Shown: positions 55,826 to 63,648 of the stretch, piece by piece
Layout of the letters: each line of letters opens with the position of its first letter
How positions within the stretch are numbered: position 1 is the first letter of the stretch
Source: Helicobacteraceae bacterium
Lineage (GTDB): Bacteria > Campylobacterota > Campylobacteria > Campylobacterales > Sulfurimonadaceae
Reading direction: 5' to 3'
DNA length: 64,000 bases
NCBI GenBank assembly: GCA_013138865.1
Contig: WTBY01000052.1
Span: 25,302 to 89,301, forward strand
Notes under the pieces: model-generated
Seen by the model: only the letters and a program-made list of their open reading frames with translations
What the model was told of the DNA's origin: nothing
Database searches by the model: none
Program-made: the position numbers and the translations under genes

Positions 55826-56798
55826 TTTTTTACTTATCCTTATGAGTACACTTTTAATGGGATCACAAACTGTAAAAATTGCAACTTATAATGTAGAAAA
55901 TCTTTTTGACCTTGAGAGAAGTGGAAATGAGTATGTTGAGTACATACCAAACACTTCATGGCAGTGGAACAAAAAGAACTACAAAAAGAAGTTACAGAAC
56001 CTATCTCAAGTTATTAAAGGTATAGATGCTGACGTGATCGCTCTTCAAGAGATCGAGAGTGAAAGAGCACTTAAAGATCTTAAAGCTCAACTTTCACGTG
56101 ATGGACTCTACTACAAGTATTATGCAATTGCTAAAGCAAAAAATACGACAGTAAAAGTTGCACTTCTCTCAAAACTTCCGATCACATATGCAAAAGAGAT
56201 CTCAGTAAGCTCACATAGAGGCTATAGAAATATTTTAGAAGCAAAACTAAATATCAATTCAAAACCTCTCTACCTTTTTGTAAACCATTGGAAAGCAAAA
56301 AGTGGAGCTGAGAGTAGACGTATAGTCTCTGCAAAAGTACTTAAAAAAAGAGTAGAAGAGTTAGAGGGTGAAGAGATAGTTCTACTAGGTGATTTCAACT
56401 CACACTATGAAGAAAATAAAACTTTTATACGTAAAAGAAAACTAAATGATACTAATGGAAAAACAGGTATTAACGATATTTTAAAAACATCTCCATCATA
56501 TCAAGATGAAAAAGATAGCTACTATAACCTATGGTATGAGACTAAAGAGAGTAGACGTTGGAGTCATAAATATAAAAAAAATAGACATGCACTAGATAAT
56601 ATTTTAATTTCTAAAAGCTTACAAGACTCAAAAGGTATTGAGTATGTTAAAGGTAGTTTTGATAGGTATTATAAAAAGTATTTACTAAAGCGAAAAGCGC
56701 CATATAGATGGCAAAGAAGTAGAACTAAACCACCATTTCACACTGGAAAAGGTTATTCAGATCACTTTGCTATATTTGCAGAGTTTAAAGTTAATTAA
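55818..56798 (+). CDS. Exported endonuclease/exonuclease/phosphatase-family protein
   Basis: The 326-residue protein has the EEP fold motifs IATYNVENLFD, VIALQEIES, LFVNHWKAKSG, VLLGDFNSHYEEN-type catalytic Asp/Asn, and YSDHFAIFAEF at the end. It starts at TTG inside the M3 gene and begins with a short signal-like segment (RSFLLILMSTLLMGS), suggesting export; an internal ATG at 55842 would shorten this. Substrate could be DNA, lipid phosphate or nucleotide. The 3' end overlaps the convergent small gene by 4 bases. Confidence 0.85.
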   Translation: MRSFLLILMSTLLMGSQTVKIATYNVENLFDLERSGNEYVEYIPNTSWQWNKKNYKKKLQNLSQVIKGIDADVIALQEIESERALKDLKAQLSRDGLYYKYYAIAKAKNTTVKVALLSKLPITYAKEISVSSHRGYRNILEAKLNINSKPLYLFVNHWKAKSGAESRRIVSAKVLKKRVEELEGEEIVLLGDFNSHYEENKTFIRKRKLNDTNGKTGINDILKTSPSYQDEKDSYYNLWYETKESRRWSHKYKKNRHALDNILISKSLQDSKGIEYVKGSFDRYYKKYLLKRKAPYRWQRSRTKPPFHTGKGYSDHFAIFAEFKVN

Positions 56799-57112
56799 CA
56801 GTTAGGAGTTTTTCCTGAGTCATTTGCAAACTCATAAAAGAAAAAGTATAAATGTTTAAGATCTTTAGTTTTTAGTTTCTCTACTTTAGGACATAAAGTT
56901 TGTATCTCTTCTAACAATTTTCCAGCATCGAAAAATTTTTTCCACTCAGCTTGTGTATGTTTTTGAGACATAATAGCACTGTTAAATCCACAAGTTGTTT
57001 TTAACTCACGTAAATATAGTTTTTGCCCTTTTATTGTACCTGCAAATAGTGTAGTAGTTAGTATGGAAGTGAGTAAAAGTATAAATATTTTTTGAAAGAT
57101 TTTAGTAGACAT
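56795..57112 (-). CDS. Small periplasmic Cys-containing protein
   Basis: The ATG at 57112 is chosen for its GGAG-containing upstream sequence and because a signal peptide (KIFQKIFILLLTSILTTTLFA) follows it; a longer frame from 57142 exists. The 105-residue protein continues GTIKGQKLYLRELKTTCGF, HTQAEWKKFF, TLCPK and ends DSGKTPNC. The same order occurs in the next gene upstream, so they are paralogues. The three conserved Cys suggest disulfides or metal binding; there is no CxxCH haem motif. This small family is common in Campylobacterota, often mislabelled cytochrome-like. Confidence 0.8.
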   Translation of the reverse strand: MSTKIFQKIFILLLTSILTTTLFAGTIKGQKLYLRELKTTCGFNSAIMSQKHTQAEWKKFFDAGKLLEEIQTLCPKVEKLKTKDLKHLYFFFYEFANDSGKTPNC

Positions 57113-57189
57113 TGTTTCTCCATTCAGAAGGAAAGTTAACAATTTAATATATAAAGATGGTTTAAAGATGCTATAAAAGCATCTTTAAA

Positions 57190-57561
57190 TTAACAAGATG
57201 GAACAGCGCCACCCTTACCATATTCGATAAAGAAATCTTCATAGAAAGGAATATACTTCTCTTTTAAAGCACCTTTTCCTGGAGTTCCTTTTTTACAGAT
57301 GTTTTTAATTTCTTCTGCAGTTGTACCATCTTCTTTAAATTCTTCCCACTCATCAACAGTATGTTGTAGTGCTAATTTACCACCAGTGTAAGATTTAATT
57401 GCACCTTTACAAGTACCTTTAAGTTTTTTAAGAAGTAATTTTTGAGCTTTTTTAAGACGCTCAGTTTTACTCATATCAGCATAATCTTTTGCCATAACAG
57501 CAGTACTTAATAACGATGTAGCAACAGCAGCTGCTAATAAACCTGAAGTAAGTTTTTTCAT
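57190..57561 (-). CDS. Small periplasmic Cys-containing protein, paralogue
   Basis: The 123-residue protein has a clear Sec signal peptide (MKKLTSGLLAAAVATSLLSTAVMA). The mature part shares the downstream gene's pattern: a basic Leu-Lys helix ending GTCKG, HTVDEWEEFKEDG, NICKKG and a C-terminal YGKGGAVPSC. The three Cys are aligned with those of its neighbour. It starts after AGGATAC. Function is unknown; the shared W-E and Cys spacing suggests a fold held by disulfides. Confidence 0.82.
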   Translation of the reverse strand: MKKLTSGLLAAAVATSLLSTAVMAKDYADMSKTERLKKAQKLLLKKLKGTCKGAIKSYTGGKLALQHTVDEWEEFKEDGTTAEEIKNICKKGTPGKGALKEKYIPFYEDFFIEYGKGGAVPSC

Positions 57562-57683
57562 TTAGTATCCTTTAAATTTATGACCTCTTGGTGAGCATCA
57601 TTTTTTATTACGGAAGAAGTATAGCATACACATTGTGTAATAATTGTGAAACAACTATTTTTTTAAAATCCGATAATACTGTG

Positions 57684-57983
57684 TTACTTTTTTATACTAT
57701 TTTGTATATAGTCAAGCCTTACTTTTCTATTAACTCTTCTTGCACTACTCTCTAACTCTTCAGCACTCAACTTTAAAATATTCATCATATCTTCTTCTGA
57801 ACATAAAGCACTCTGCATAGCAAACTGTTTTAGCTCTTTTTTTGTAAGTTTTCTCTTTAATTCTGAGTAGACTTCAACTTCATCGGCCTCAACCTCATCT
57901 AAATCTAGCTTATATATTTTAGCTAACGCATCTTGTACTTTTAACTCTGGATTATATTTTCTCCAAACTGAATTTTCTAGCAT
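57684..57983 (-). CDS. Hypothetical 99-residue helical protein
   Basis: The protein is soluble and helical, beginning MLENSVWRKYNPELKVQDAL, with a basic C-terminus (RRVNRKVRLDYIQNSIKK). A segment with KKELKQFAMQSALCSEEDMM looks like a helix-turn-helix or helical hairpin but is not diagnostic. Its start directly follows the serB stop, so the two are cotranscribed. No family or function is recognised. Confidence 0.75.
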   Translation of the reverse strand: MLENSVWRKYNPELKVQDALAKIYKLDLDEVEADEVEVYSELKRKLTKKELKQFAMQSALCSEEDMMNILKLSAEELESSARRVNRKVRLDYIQNSIKK

Positions 57984-58613
57984 CTATAAAACCTTATCTA
58001 TTATTTGTGTTAAATCTTTTGTCTCTATAATAATGTTCGCTTCCTTACGAAGGATCTCTTTTGCACAAAACGCAACGCGAGTGTCAGCATGAACAAACAT
58101 ACTGCGATCATTAGCACCGTCTCCAACTACCATAGTTTGAGTTCTATCAACTCCTAGAAGGTTCTGCATTCTTACAATCATGTCACCTTTAGAGAAGTCA
58201 AACATCATATCTCCACCAACTAAGCCACTTAGCTTTCCATCTCTTTGATGAAGTACATTTGAAAAGTCTGCATCATAACCCAAGATATCTTTAGCAAAGC
58301 CTGTCGCATTTCTAAAACCACCACTAAAACATATAACTTTAGCACCACTTTTTTTAAGTTCTGCGATCGTCTCAATAGCACCATTCATATATGGTAAATT
58401 TTGACAAATATTCTCAACTTTAGAGTATTCTAAACCTTTTAACAGTCCAACACGCTCTTGAAGTGACTCAAAAAAGTCAAGCTCTCCAGCCATTGCTCTC
58501 TCCGTTATTTTAGCAACTCGGTCACCTATACCTAACTCCTGTGCGAAGAAGTCAATAGTCTCTCCGTCCATAAGTGTAGAATCAAAATCAAAAACAGCTA
58601 ATTTAATATTCAT
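57984..58613 (-). CDS. serB: Phosphoserine phosphatase
   Basis: The 209-residue HAD enzyme has the catalytic motif I VFDFDSTLMDGET (nucleophile Asp9, acid/base Asp11), motif II ICFSGGF, a conserved Lys (FSKGDMI) and motif IV VVGDGANDRSMF. It dephosphorylates phosphoserine in the last step of serine synthesis. It lacks the N-terminal ACT-type domain of E. coli SerB. It is divergent from the MetF-like gene, with 52 bases between coding regions. Confidence 0.92.
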   Translation of the reverse strand: MNIKLAVFDFDSTLMDGETIDFFAQELGIGDRVAKITERAMAGELDFFESLQERVGLLKGLEYSKVENICQNLPYMNGAIETIAELKKSGAKVICFSGGFRNATGFAKDILGYDADFSNVLHQRDGKLSGLVGGDMMFDFSKGDMIVRMQNLLGVDRTQTMVVGDGANDRSMFVHADTRVAFCAKEILRKEANIIIETKDLTQIIDKVL

Positions 58614-58627
58614 TATCTTCTCTTTTT

Positions 58628-58636
58628 TGTTATAAT
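58628..58636 (+). promoter_or_regulatory. Extended -10 promoter element ahead of the MetF-like gene
   Basis: TGT followed by TATAAT is a near-perfect extended -10 element. Transcription would begin near 58643, which excludes an upstream TTG at 58636 as the start codon and supports the TTG at 58666. Confidence 0.6.
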
Positions 58637-58665
58637 TGCGCCATTATAGCCAAAGGTGTGACATA

Positions 58666-59571
58666 TTGTTTAAAGAACTAATACGAAAATTACAAAATGA
58701 GACTTATATTACCTTAGAAACGACTCCTGCACACTCTGCAAAATTTGCTCCGATCATAGATAAGATCGAAGCTCTTGGTCTTCAACATAGAGTTGATGGT
58801 TTTTCAACAACAGACTCACCACTCTCTAAAATGAAATATAACTCACTTTTTGCTGCACAACTTCTTCAACAACGCTTCAATAAACCAGTTTTAGCAACTA
58901 TGGCTATGCGCGATCGTAACCGTATAGCGTTGCAGTCTGACATATTAGGTGCAAATGAAGCTGATGTAAGAGCATTTTTAACACTAACTGGTGATCCAGC
59001 AAGCATATCTGATCAACCTCATACTAAGGGTGTTTTTGAAGCTGACAGTACACAACTTCTTGATATTATTTCATGTTTTAATAGTGGACATGACTTTGCT
59101 GGTCGTCCTCTTAAAGATAGACCAGAAGATATCTACCCTTTTAGTGTAGTTAATGCTTATGCAAAAAACTTGAAAACATTACAGAAGAAGATGGCTAAAA
59201 AGATCTCTCATGGAACATTGGGGATCATAACTCAACCAGTTTATGACGTTGAAAATGCGAAAATACTTTTAGAACTTATGGAAAATGCTAAAAAAAGTTC
59301 TGAAAACAAAAACTCAACGCTTATTTTAGGACTATTTCCGATCACTAAACTTCGTACGGCGCAGTTTCTATCAGCTCATGTCCCAGGTATTAATGTACCA
59401 CCTGTTTGGATCGAAGAGTTACGAAAAGCAAATGAGAAGAGTGAAGAAGAGGAGAAAAAAGTCGGTTTTGAGATGAGCAAACAACTTTTTGAAGACATAA
59501 AAGCACTACACCCAAAGATCCACCTAATGACAGCTAATCAGTTTACGTTAGCTAATGATATTTTAAAATAA
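58666..59571 (+). CDS. metF: Methylenetetrahydrofolate reductase-like protein
   Basis: The start is taken as TTG at 58666, preceded by AAAGGTG, since the frame's earlier TTG overlaps the -10 element. The 301-residue TIM-barrel protein has [18 protein letters not shown], the FAD-site segment [24 protein letters not shown], and [14 protein letters not shown], all characteristic of MetF. It supplies methyl groups for methionine synthesis. The first strand reads TLETTPAHS rather than the usual FEFFPP, a divergent form, so a related folate-enzyme role is possible. It lies 11 bases before serS. Confidence 0.78.
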   Translation: MFKELIRKLQNETYITLETTPAHSAKFAPIIDKIEALGLQHRVDGFSTTDSPLSKMKYNSLFAAQLLQQRFNKPVLATMAMRDRNRIALQSDILGANEADVRAFLTLTGDPASISDQPHTKGVFEADSTQLLDIISCFNSGHDFAGRPLKDRPEDIYPFSVVNAYAKNLKTLQKKMAKKISHGTLGIITQPVYDVENAKILLELMENAKKSSENKNSTLILGLFPITKLRTAQFLSAHVPGINVPPVWIEELRKANEKSEEEEKKVGFEMSKQLFEDIKALHPKIHLMTANQFTLANDILK

Positions 59572-59582
59572 TAGGAAATAAA

Positions 59583-60830
59583 ATGATAGATTTAAAATTA
59601 TTGCAAAAAGATTTCGATGGTACAGCTAAAGCACTTATGAGAAAAAAAGTTACTTTAGAAGTTATAGAGCAGTTAAAAGTTAAGAATGAGGCACTGAAAG
59701 TTGCTAAAAGAGCTTTTGAAGAAGCACAAGCAGCACAAAATGAGATGAGTAAACTTTTTGGTGTTTACAAGCGTGAGGGTAAAGACATAGCTGAGCTAAA
59801 AGCTAAGGTTGATACTAACAAAGAGAAGCTTGTAGGACTTGTTGAGACTCAAAGAGAAGCAGAAGAGGCACTTAACACTTTAGTTATGGGTGTGCCAAAT
59901 ATTGCTGACGCAGATGTTCCAGATGGAGCAGACGAAGAAGAGAACATAGAACTTCGTAAAGTTCTTACTCCACCTACATTTAGTTTTGACGCGAAAGAGC
60001 ATTGGGAACTAGCAGAAAAAAACAACTGGATCGACTTTGAAAAAGGTGTAAAACTAGCAAAAAGTCGTTTTTGTGTAGTTCAAGGTATGGGTGCTAGAGT
60101 TGAGAGAGCGCTTATTAACTTCATGTTAGACTTTAACCGAGAACGTGGCTTTAATGAAGTTAGTGTTCCTTCTATAGTGAATAGAACTTCACTAGAAGGA
60201 ACAGGACAACTTCCAAAGTTTGAAGATGACCTTTTTAAAATTGATGGTGAAGAGCTATTTTTAATTCCTACAGCAGAAGTTCCGATCACAAACCTTTTTC
60301 AAGATGAGATCTTAACAGCAAGTGAGCTTCCGATCAAACTTAGTGGCTACACTTCATGTTTTAGAAAAGAGGCTGGAAGTGGTGGTCGCGACATACGCGG
60401 TATGATCAGACAACACCAATTTCACAAAGTTGAGTTAGTTTCGATCACTACACCTGAACAGAGTGAGAAAGTTTTTGAAGAGATGGTTTCATGTGCAAGT
60501 GACTTACTAACTGCACTAGAACTACCACACAGAGTAGTTCAACTATGTACTGGAGACTTAGGCTTCTCAGCTGCAACTACGATCGATCTTGAGGTATGGT
60601 TACCAGGTCAAAATACATACAGAGAAATAAGCTCGATCTCAAACACTAGAGAGTTTCAAGCTAGACGTGCAAAAATACGTTACAAAAATGGAAAGAAAAA
60701 TGAGCTAGTTCATACACTTAACGGATCAAGCTTAGCTGTTGGTAGAACAATGGTAGCGATCATGGAGAACTTTCAAAATGAAGATGGAAGTATTAATATC
60801 CCTAAGGTTTTAGAGCCTTATATAAAGTAG
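59583..60830 (+). CDS. serS: Seryl-tRNA synthetase
   Basis: The 415-residue class II synthetase has the N-terminal coiled arm (about 30-100) that grips tRNA-Ser, motif 2 [21 protein letters not shown], quoted by its key FRxEAG and RGMIR residues, and motif 3 with [16 protein letters not shown]. It charges tRNA-Ser with serine. The final 69 bases are repeated, with 9 differences, about 1.2 kb downstream, meaning the gene's 3' end has been exchanged or duplicated. The coding sequence is rich in GATC with CCG/TCG/GCG codons before ATC. Confidence 0.97.
   Translation: MIDLKLLQKDFDGTAKALMRKKVTLEVIEQLKVKNEALKVAKRAFEEAQAAQNEMSKLFGVYKREGKDIAELKAKVDTNKEKLVGLVETQREAEEALNTLVMGVPNIADADVPDGADEEENIELRKVLTPPTFSFDAKEHWELAEKNNWIDFEKGVKLAKSRFCVVQGMGARVERALINFMLDFNRERGFNEVSVPSIVNRTSLEGTGQLPKFEDDLFKIDGEELFLIPTAEVPITNLFQDEILTASELPIKLSGYTSCFRKEAGSGGRDIRGMIRQHQFHKVELVSITTPEQSEKVFEEMVSCASDLLTALELPHRVVQLCTGDLGFSAATTIDLEVWLPGQNTYREISSISNTREFQARRAKIRYKNGKKNELVHTLNGSSLAVGRTMVAIMENFQNEDGSINIPKVLEPYIK
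60762..60830 (+). repeat. serS 3'-end repeat, copy A (within serS)
   Basis: These 69 bases encode the last 22 residues and stop of SerRS. Copy B at 61989-62057 matches at 60 of 69 positions in the same frame. Similarity stops abruptly at the first base of this copy, just after a GCGATC word. Confidence 0.85.
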
Positions 60831-60861
60831 TAAATATTGGGTTTAGGTGGGAATTGTTGGA

Positions 60862-60911
60862 AGTGACTGTTAATCACTTAGTCGTTGGTTTGAATCCAAC
60901 ATTCGGAGCCA
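60862..60911 (+). tRNA. tRNA-Asn 3' fragment (broken gene)
   Basis: The 50 bases form an anticodon arm AGTGA-CTGTTAA-TCACT (anticodon GTT, Asn), a five-base variable loop TAGTC, a T arm GTTGG-TTTGAAT-CCAAC, the acceptor 3' strand ATTCGGA, discriminator G and an encoded CCA. The upstream 30 bases do not give a D arm or a 5' acceptor strand pairing with ATTCGGA. It is therefore a 3' remnant of the kind left when an integrative element uses a tRNA gene 3' end, and is unlikely to be functional. Confidence 0.7.
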
Positions 60912-60974
60912 CGTTTTTTAGGTTTTTATACACCCAATTTTTTCATTAATCCTAATTTTAGATATAATCACTTC

Positions 60975-61298
60975 ATGAAAATAGACATAGAAAAAGAAGC
61001 TATCAAGTACTTGAAGGAAAACAGAGAGCTACTATATAACACTTATCTTGATGCCTATTCTCCAATAAATGAAAAAGTGGTTTATTTTACCGCTGGACCA
61101 AGTGGTGCAGGAAAGACTGAATTTATTCAAAAGTTTTTAAAAACTGAAAAAAATTTAGTTCATTTAGATATTGATATTATAAGAAACTTTTTTCGAACTA
61201 TCGGCTACGATGGAAAGAATAGTGATATATTTCAAAAGCCTGCAAGTTATGGTGTTCAGTTCTTATTTGATGAGATAATAAAAATCAGGAAGAAATAA
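60975..61298 (+). pseudogene. Truncated zeta-toxin-like kinase fragment
   Basis: The 107-residue ORF has the P-loop TAGPSGAGKTEFIQKF and HLDIDIIRNFF, followed by KPASYGVQFLFDEII, which match the N-terminal half of zeta/PezT-type toxins that phosphorylate nucleotide-sugars. Family members are about 200 residues or more; this one stops after KIRKK, before the catalytic substrate-binding half. It is probably inactive. A small ORF follows after 22 bases. No epsilon-type antitoxin is seen upstream, where the tRNA-Asn fragment lies. Confidence 0.65.
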
Positions 61299-61320
61299 TA
61301 CCTAAGTACGAGGATTAAAA

Positions 61321-61506
61321 ATGACACAATCAATCAATCCATTATTAAAGCCAGAGAATCGAAAAGAGTTTATTCTCGAAGCAATGAAAGAGATGAGTGA
61401 ACAACAAGAAGAAGTTATAAAAAAAGCAGATAGTATAATTGAAAATGTTGCTTTATTTGAGGAGAATGTTCGTAAGCAATTTGCACTATATACCACTAGT
61501 CACTAA
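61321..61506 (+). CDS. Small helical ORF after the zeta fragment
   Basis: The 61-residue ORF starts with ATG after a GAGG site and is highly helical and charged (KPENRKEFILEAMKEMSEQQ). It may be a partner protein of the adjacent zeta-like gene or a relic of another module. It has no recognised family. It sits inside the 1.2-kb scar between the two serS 3'-end copies. Confidence 0.5.
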   Translation: MTQSINPLLKPENRKEFILEAMKEMSEQQEEVIKKADSIIENVALFEENVRKQFALYTTSH

Positions 61507-61649
61507 TACCGATAGGACTTGTAATCCTCCCCAAAACTGTGCCAACTATTTTTATGATATTAACGCTTGATTTGGGATAACATCCTAATAAATATAAAAA
61601 TAAAAGTTACGCTATAATTACCATATTAACCTGAGCAAGAAGATAGTAT

Positions 61650-61844
61650 ATGACAATGAAAATAAATATTGATGATTCATACGTTAATCTCTTTGAAGAC
61701 TTTATACAGTCATTACCAAAGGATGCTGTAACAGTAACTAGTTTGCTTGGTGATGAGATACACAAAAGAGTTGAAGAGTACAACACTAATAAATCTGAAA
61801 CTATTAATTTCAATAGTGGTTTAGACAATATAAGAGAAAAATAA
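61650..61844 (+). CDS. Orphan antitoxin-like protein
   Basis: The 64-residue ORF has a short N-terminal beta strand (MKINIDDSYVNLFEDFI), a central helix and the C-terminal pattern IHKRVEEYNTNKSETINFNS followed by GLDNIREK, similar to RelB/ParD-type antitoxins in Campylobacterota. A toxin gene would normally follow, but no RelE/ParE-like ORF is present before copy B of the serS end. It is probably an orphan antitoxin left after deletion. Confidence 0.55.
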   Translation: MTMKINIDDSYVNLFEDFIQSLPKDAVTVTSLLGDEIHKRVEEYNTNKSETINFNSGLDNIREK

Positions 61845-61877
61845 AATAATAATTCTTGATATTTTTAATCAAAATAT

Positions 61878-62057
61878 ATGGAACTAAAATCCAATAGTAA
61901 CTGTCTGTACACTGCAAAACAAAAATTATCAAATTTAAAATATAAGTCAAATCATTGCATGCTAATGCTTATAAAAGGTTCTAAGAAGATGGAAAACTTT
62001 CAAAATGAAGATGGAAGTATTGATATTCCTGAAGTTTTAAAACCATATATAAAATAG
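61878..62057 (+). pseudogene. Chimeric ORF ending in the displaced SerRS C-terminus
   Basis: A 59-residue ORF begins with ATG at 61878 and stays in frame into the displaced serS tail, so its last 22 residues read [20 protein letters not shown] plus IK. The first 37 residues are unrelated to SerRS. No ribosome site is evident. It is best read as an accidental fusion at the scar junction. Confidence 0.5.
61989..62057 (+). repeat. serS 3'-end repeat, copy B (displaced)
   Basis: This copy ends 9 bases before the Cys-rich small gene. Its encoded end, IDIPEVLKPYIK, is closer to the usual SerRS ending (PEVL-x-PY) than the copy now in serS ([12 protein letters not shown]). This suggests that B is the original tail and A arrived with an insertion. 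Confidence 0.8.
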
Positions 62058-62066
62058 GAGTTTAGT

Positions 62067-62261
62067 ATGGGTTGGAGCTGTCAACATGACTTTAAAGGTG
62101 AGTGTAAATTACTAAGTAAATTATGCGTACCAGGTATGAAAGGTTGTGTTATTGTTAAAGCTGGTTATGTTGTGAGTAGTGGTAGTTTTGAGGAAGATTT
62201 AAAGTCTTCTCAGAGTGAAAATGACAAGGTGGACTTTAAGGAATTAGCTAAATCTAATTAG
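62067..62261 (+). CDS. Small Cys-rich protein, possible metal binder
   Basis: The 64-residue protein has four cysteines at positions 5, 13, 20 and 27 (MGWSCQHDFKGECKLLSKLC, then VPGMKGC), a spacing fit for zinc or an iron-sulfur cluster, followed by an acidic-polar tail. It has a GGAG site before ATG. It appears to be the gene that originally followed serS, now separated by the 1.2-kb scar. Function is unknown. Confidence 0.72.
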   Translation: MGWSCQHDFKGECKLLSKLCVPGMKGCVIVKAGYVVSSGSFEEDLKSSQSENDKVDFKELAKSN

Positions 62262-62354
62262 TTTGGTTTCTTCTAATATTTTAAAAAAAGTTTATTTTTA
62301 GTCTATTTGGCTGTCTATAGGCTACCAATTAATTAAAGTAAGTATGTAGGTTTT

Positions 62355-62666
62355 ATGAAAATAGATGAGTTTATATCTTTAGTACGAAACAAGCAGTTTA
62401 TAGAAGCGCATGAAGTATTAGAAGATGACTGGAAAGAGTTAAAAAAAGCAGGAGAAAAGGATAAAGCAAAATTTATTCAAGGGCTTATAAATGGCACTAC
62501 TGCTATTGCTCTTTTTTATAAAGGTAGAGAATCTGCTTTTATAAAAGTATGGGCAACTTTCCAAAAATATAAACCTCTCATTGATACTATAGAGTTAGAC
62601 TCAAAAGATAAATATATCGAAGCTATTGTACTTCTAGAGGCAGAATATCAAAAGATAAATAATTGA
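62355..62666 (+). CDS. DUF309 protein
   Basis: The 103-residue protein has the DUF309 pattern: FIEAHEVLEDDWKEL near residues 16-30 (His/Glu pair that may bind metal), KFIQGLINGTTAIALFYKG, and a helical end. The family is small and helical with no assigned reaction. A weak AGG site lies before the ATG. It is preceded by a 93-base gap containing the short repeat GGCTGTCTATAGGCTACC. Confidence 0.82.
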   Translation: MKIDEFISLVRNKQFIEAHEVLEDDWKELKKAGEKDKAKFIQGLINGTTAIALFYKGRESAFIKVWATFQKYKPLIDTIELDSKDKYIEAIVLLEAEYQKINN

Positions 62667-62754
62667 TAAGAGGTGGGTTTACAAAGTTTATTTTACACTC
62701 TCAAAAAATGTAACCCTTTTCGTTATCACAACACTGCAATAACTTTACTTTAAA

Positions 62755-63648
62755 TTAGATAGTTACGATTTGATTTCTGCCATTATTTTTTGCTTTATAA
62801 AGTGCTTTATCAGCTAAAGAAACCAACTCATGTACAGATAGTTCATCTCTATCTTGAGCTACACCAAAAGAACAGCTTACCTGTATTTCATTTTTATCAA
62901 TTTGTAATATTGTAGTTTCTAACATTTTTTTAATTCTATTAAATATTAAAACTGTCTCTTTTGCATCTGAATATATAAAGAAAATAAACTCTTCTCCACC
63001 ATATCTAGCAACAATATCATATGCTCTTACATGCTCAACAAAAAGCTTACTGATTTTTATCAGAACTTCATCACCTACTTGATGACCATATTCATCATTT
63101 ATTTTCTTAAAATAGTCAATATCAGCCATAACAATTGTAAAACTAGTTCTTGTTCTCCTAGCCTTTGAAAAGTCATATTCAACTTTTTCAAAAAAATGTT
63201 TTCTATTGAATATATTCGTTAAACCATCAAAATTTTTATCATAGTTTTCACTTTCTATTACTAAAGTAGTTAATTTTTGCATAAACTCAAACTCTACTAT
63301 TGCAAAATCTTCATATGTTTTTTCGTTTACTACTCCTTTTGTTTTATACTCTGTTAGTAAATTTTCTACTAAATTATGTAATCTTTTATGATGTTCTTCT
63401 AAATCTAAAATTTTATCTTTTTTATCGTCTATGTTTTTTATTTTAGAGTTTAAAATAGCATTTAACATATGTGTTATTTCACAATTTGAGTATGAATACT
63501 GCTCAAGTGTACTATTTAAATCATCTATTTTATAATTACATACAATTATTTTAAATAACGATATTATTTTTTTAAGATGAATATCTAAATTTGATTTTAA
63601 ATTAGTAGATAAATCCTTGTGAATATCTATCCTGTCAATATTTGTCAT
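62755..63648 (-). CDS. Diguanylate cyclase (GGDEF domain)
   Basis: The 297-residue protein has an N-terminal helical region of ~130 residues without membrane segments and a C-terminal GGDEF domain. The substrate-binding region is FDGLTNIFNRKHF, the metal site MADIDYFKKIND, and the active loop RYGGEEF, so it should make cyclic-di-GMP. An inhibitory RxxD site is not clear upstream of RYGGEEF (EHVRAYDIVARYG has RAYD, matching RxxD). The N-terminal helices resemble a hemerythrin- or DUF-like sensor but are not diagnostic. It is monocistronic. Confidence 0.9.
   Translation of the reverse strand: MTNIDRIDIHKDLSTNLKSNLDIHLKKIISLFKIIVCNYKIDDLNSTLEQYSYSNCEITHMLNAILNSKIKNIDDKKDKILDLEEHHKRLHNLVENLLTEYKTKGVVNEKTYEDFAIVEFEFMQKLTTLVIESENYDKNFDGLTNIFNRKHFFEKVEYDFSKARRTRTSFTIVMADIDYFKKINDEYGHQVGDEVLIKISKLFVEHVRAYDIVARYGGEEFIFFIYSDAKETVLIFNRIKKMLETTILQIDKNEIQVSCSFGVAQDRDELSVHELVSLADKALYKAKNNGRNQIVTI

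Noticed and set aside
61514..61528. AGGA-CTTGTAA-TCCT, which looks like a tRNA-Thr anticodon arm, followed by GTGCCA about 20 bases later
   Set aside because: No T arm, D arm or acceptor pairing can be formed around it, so it may be chance or a much-degraded remnant.
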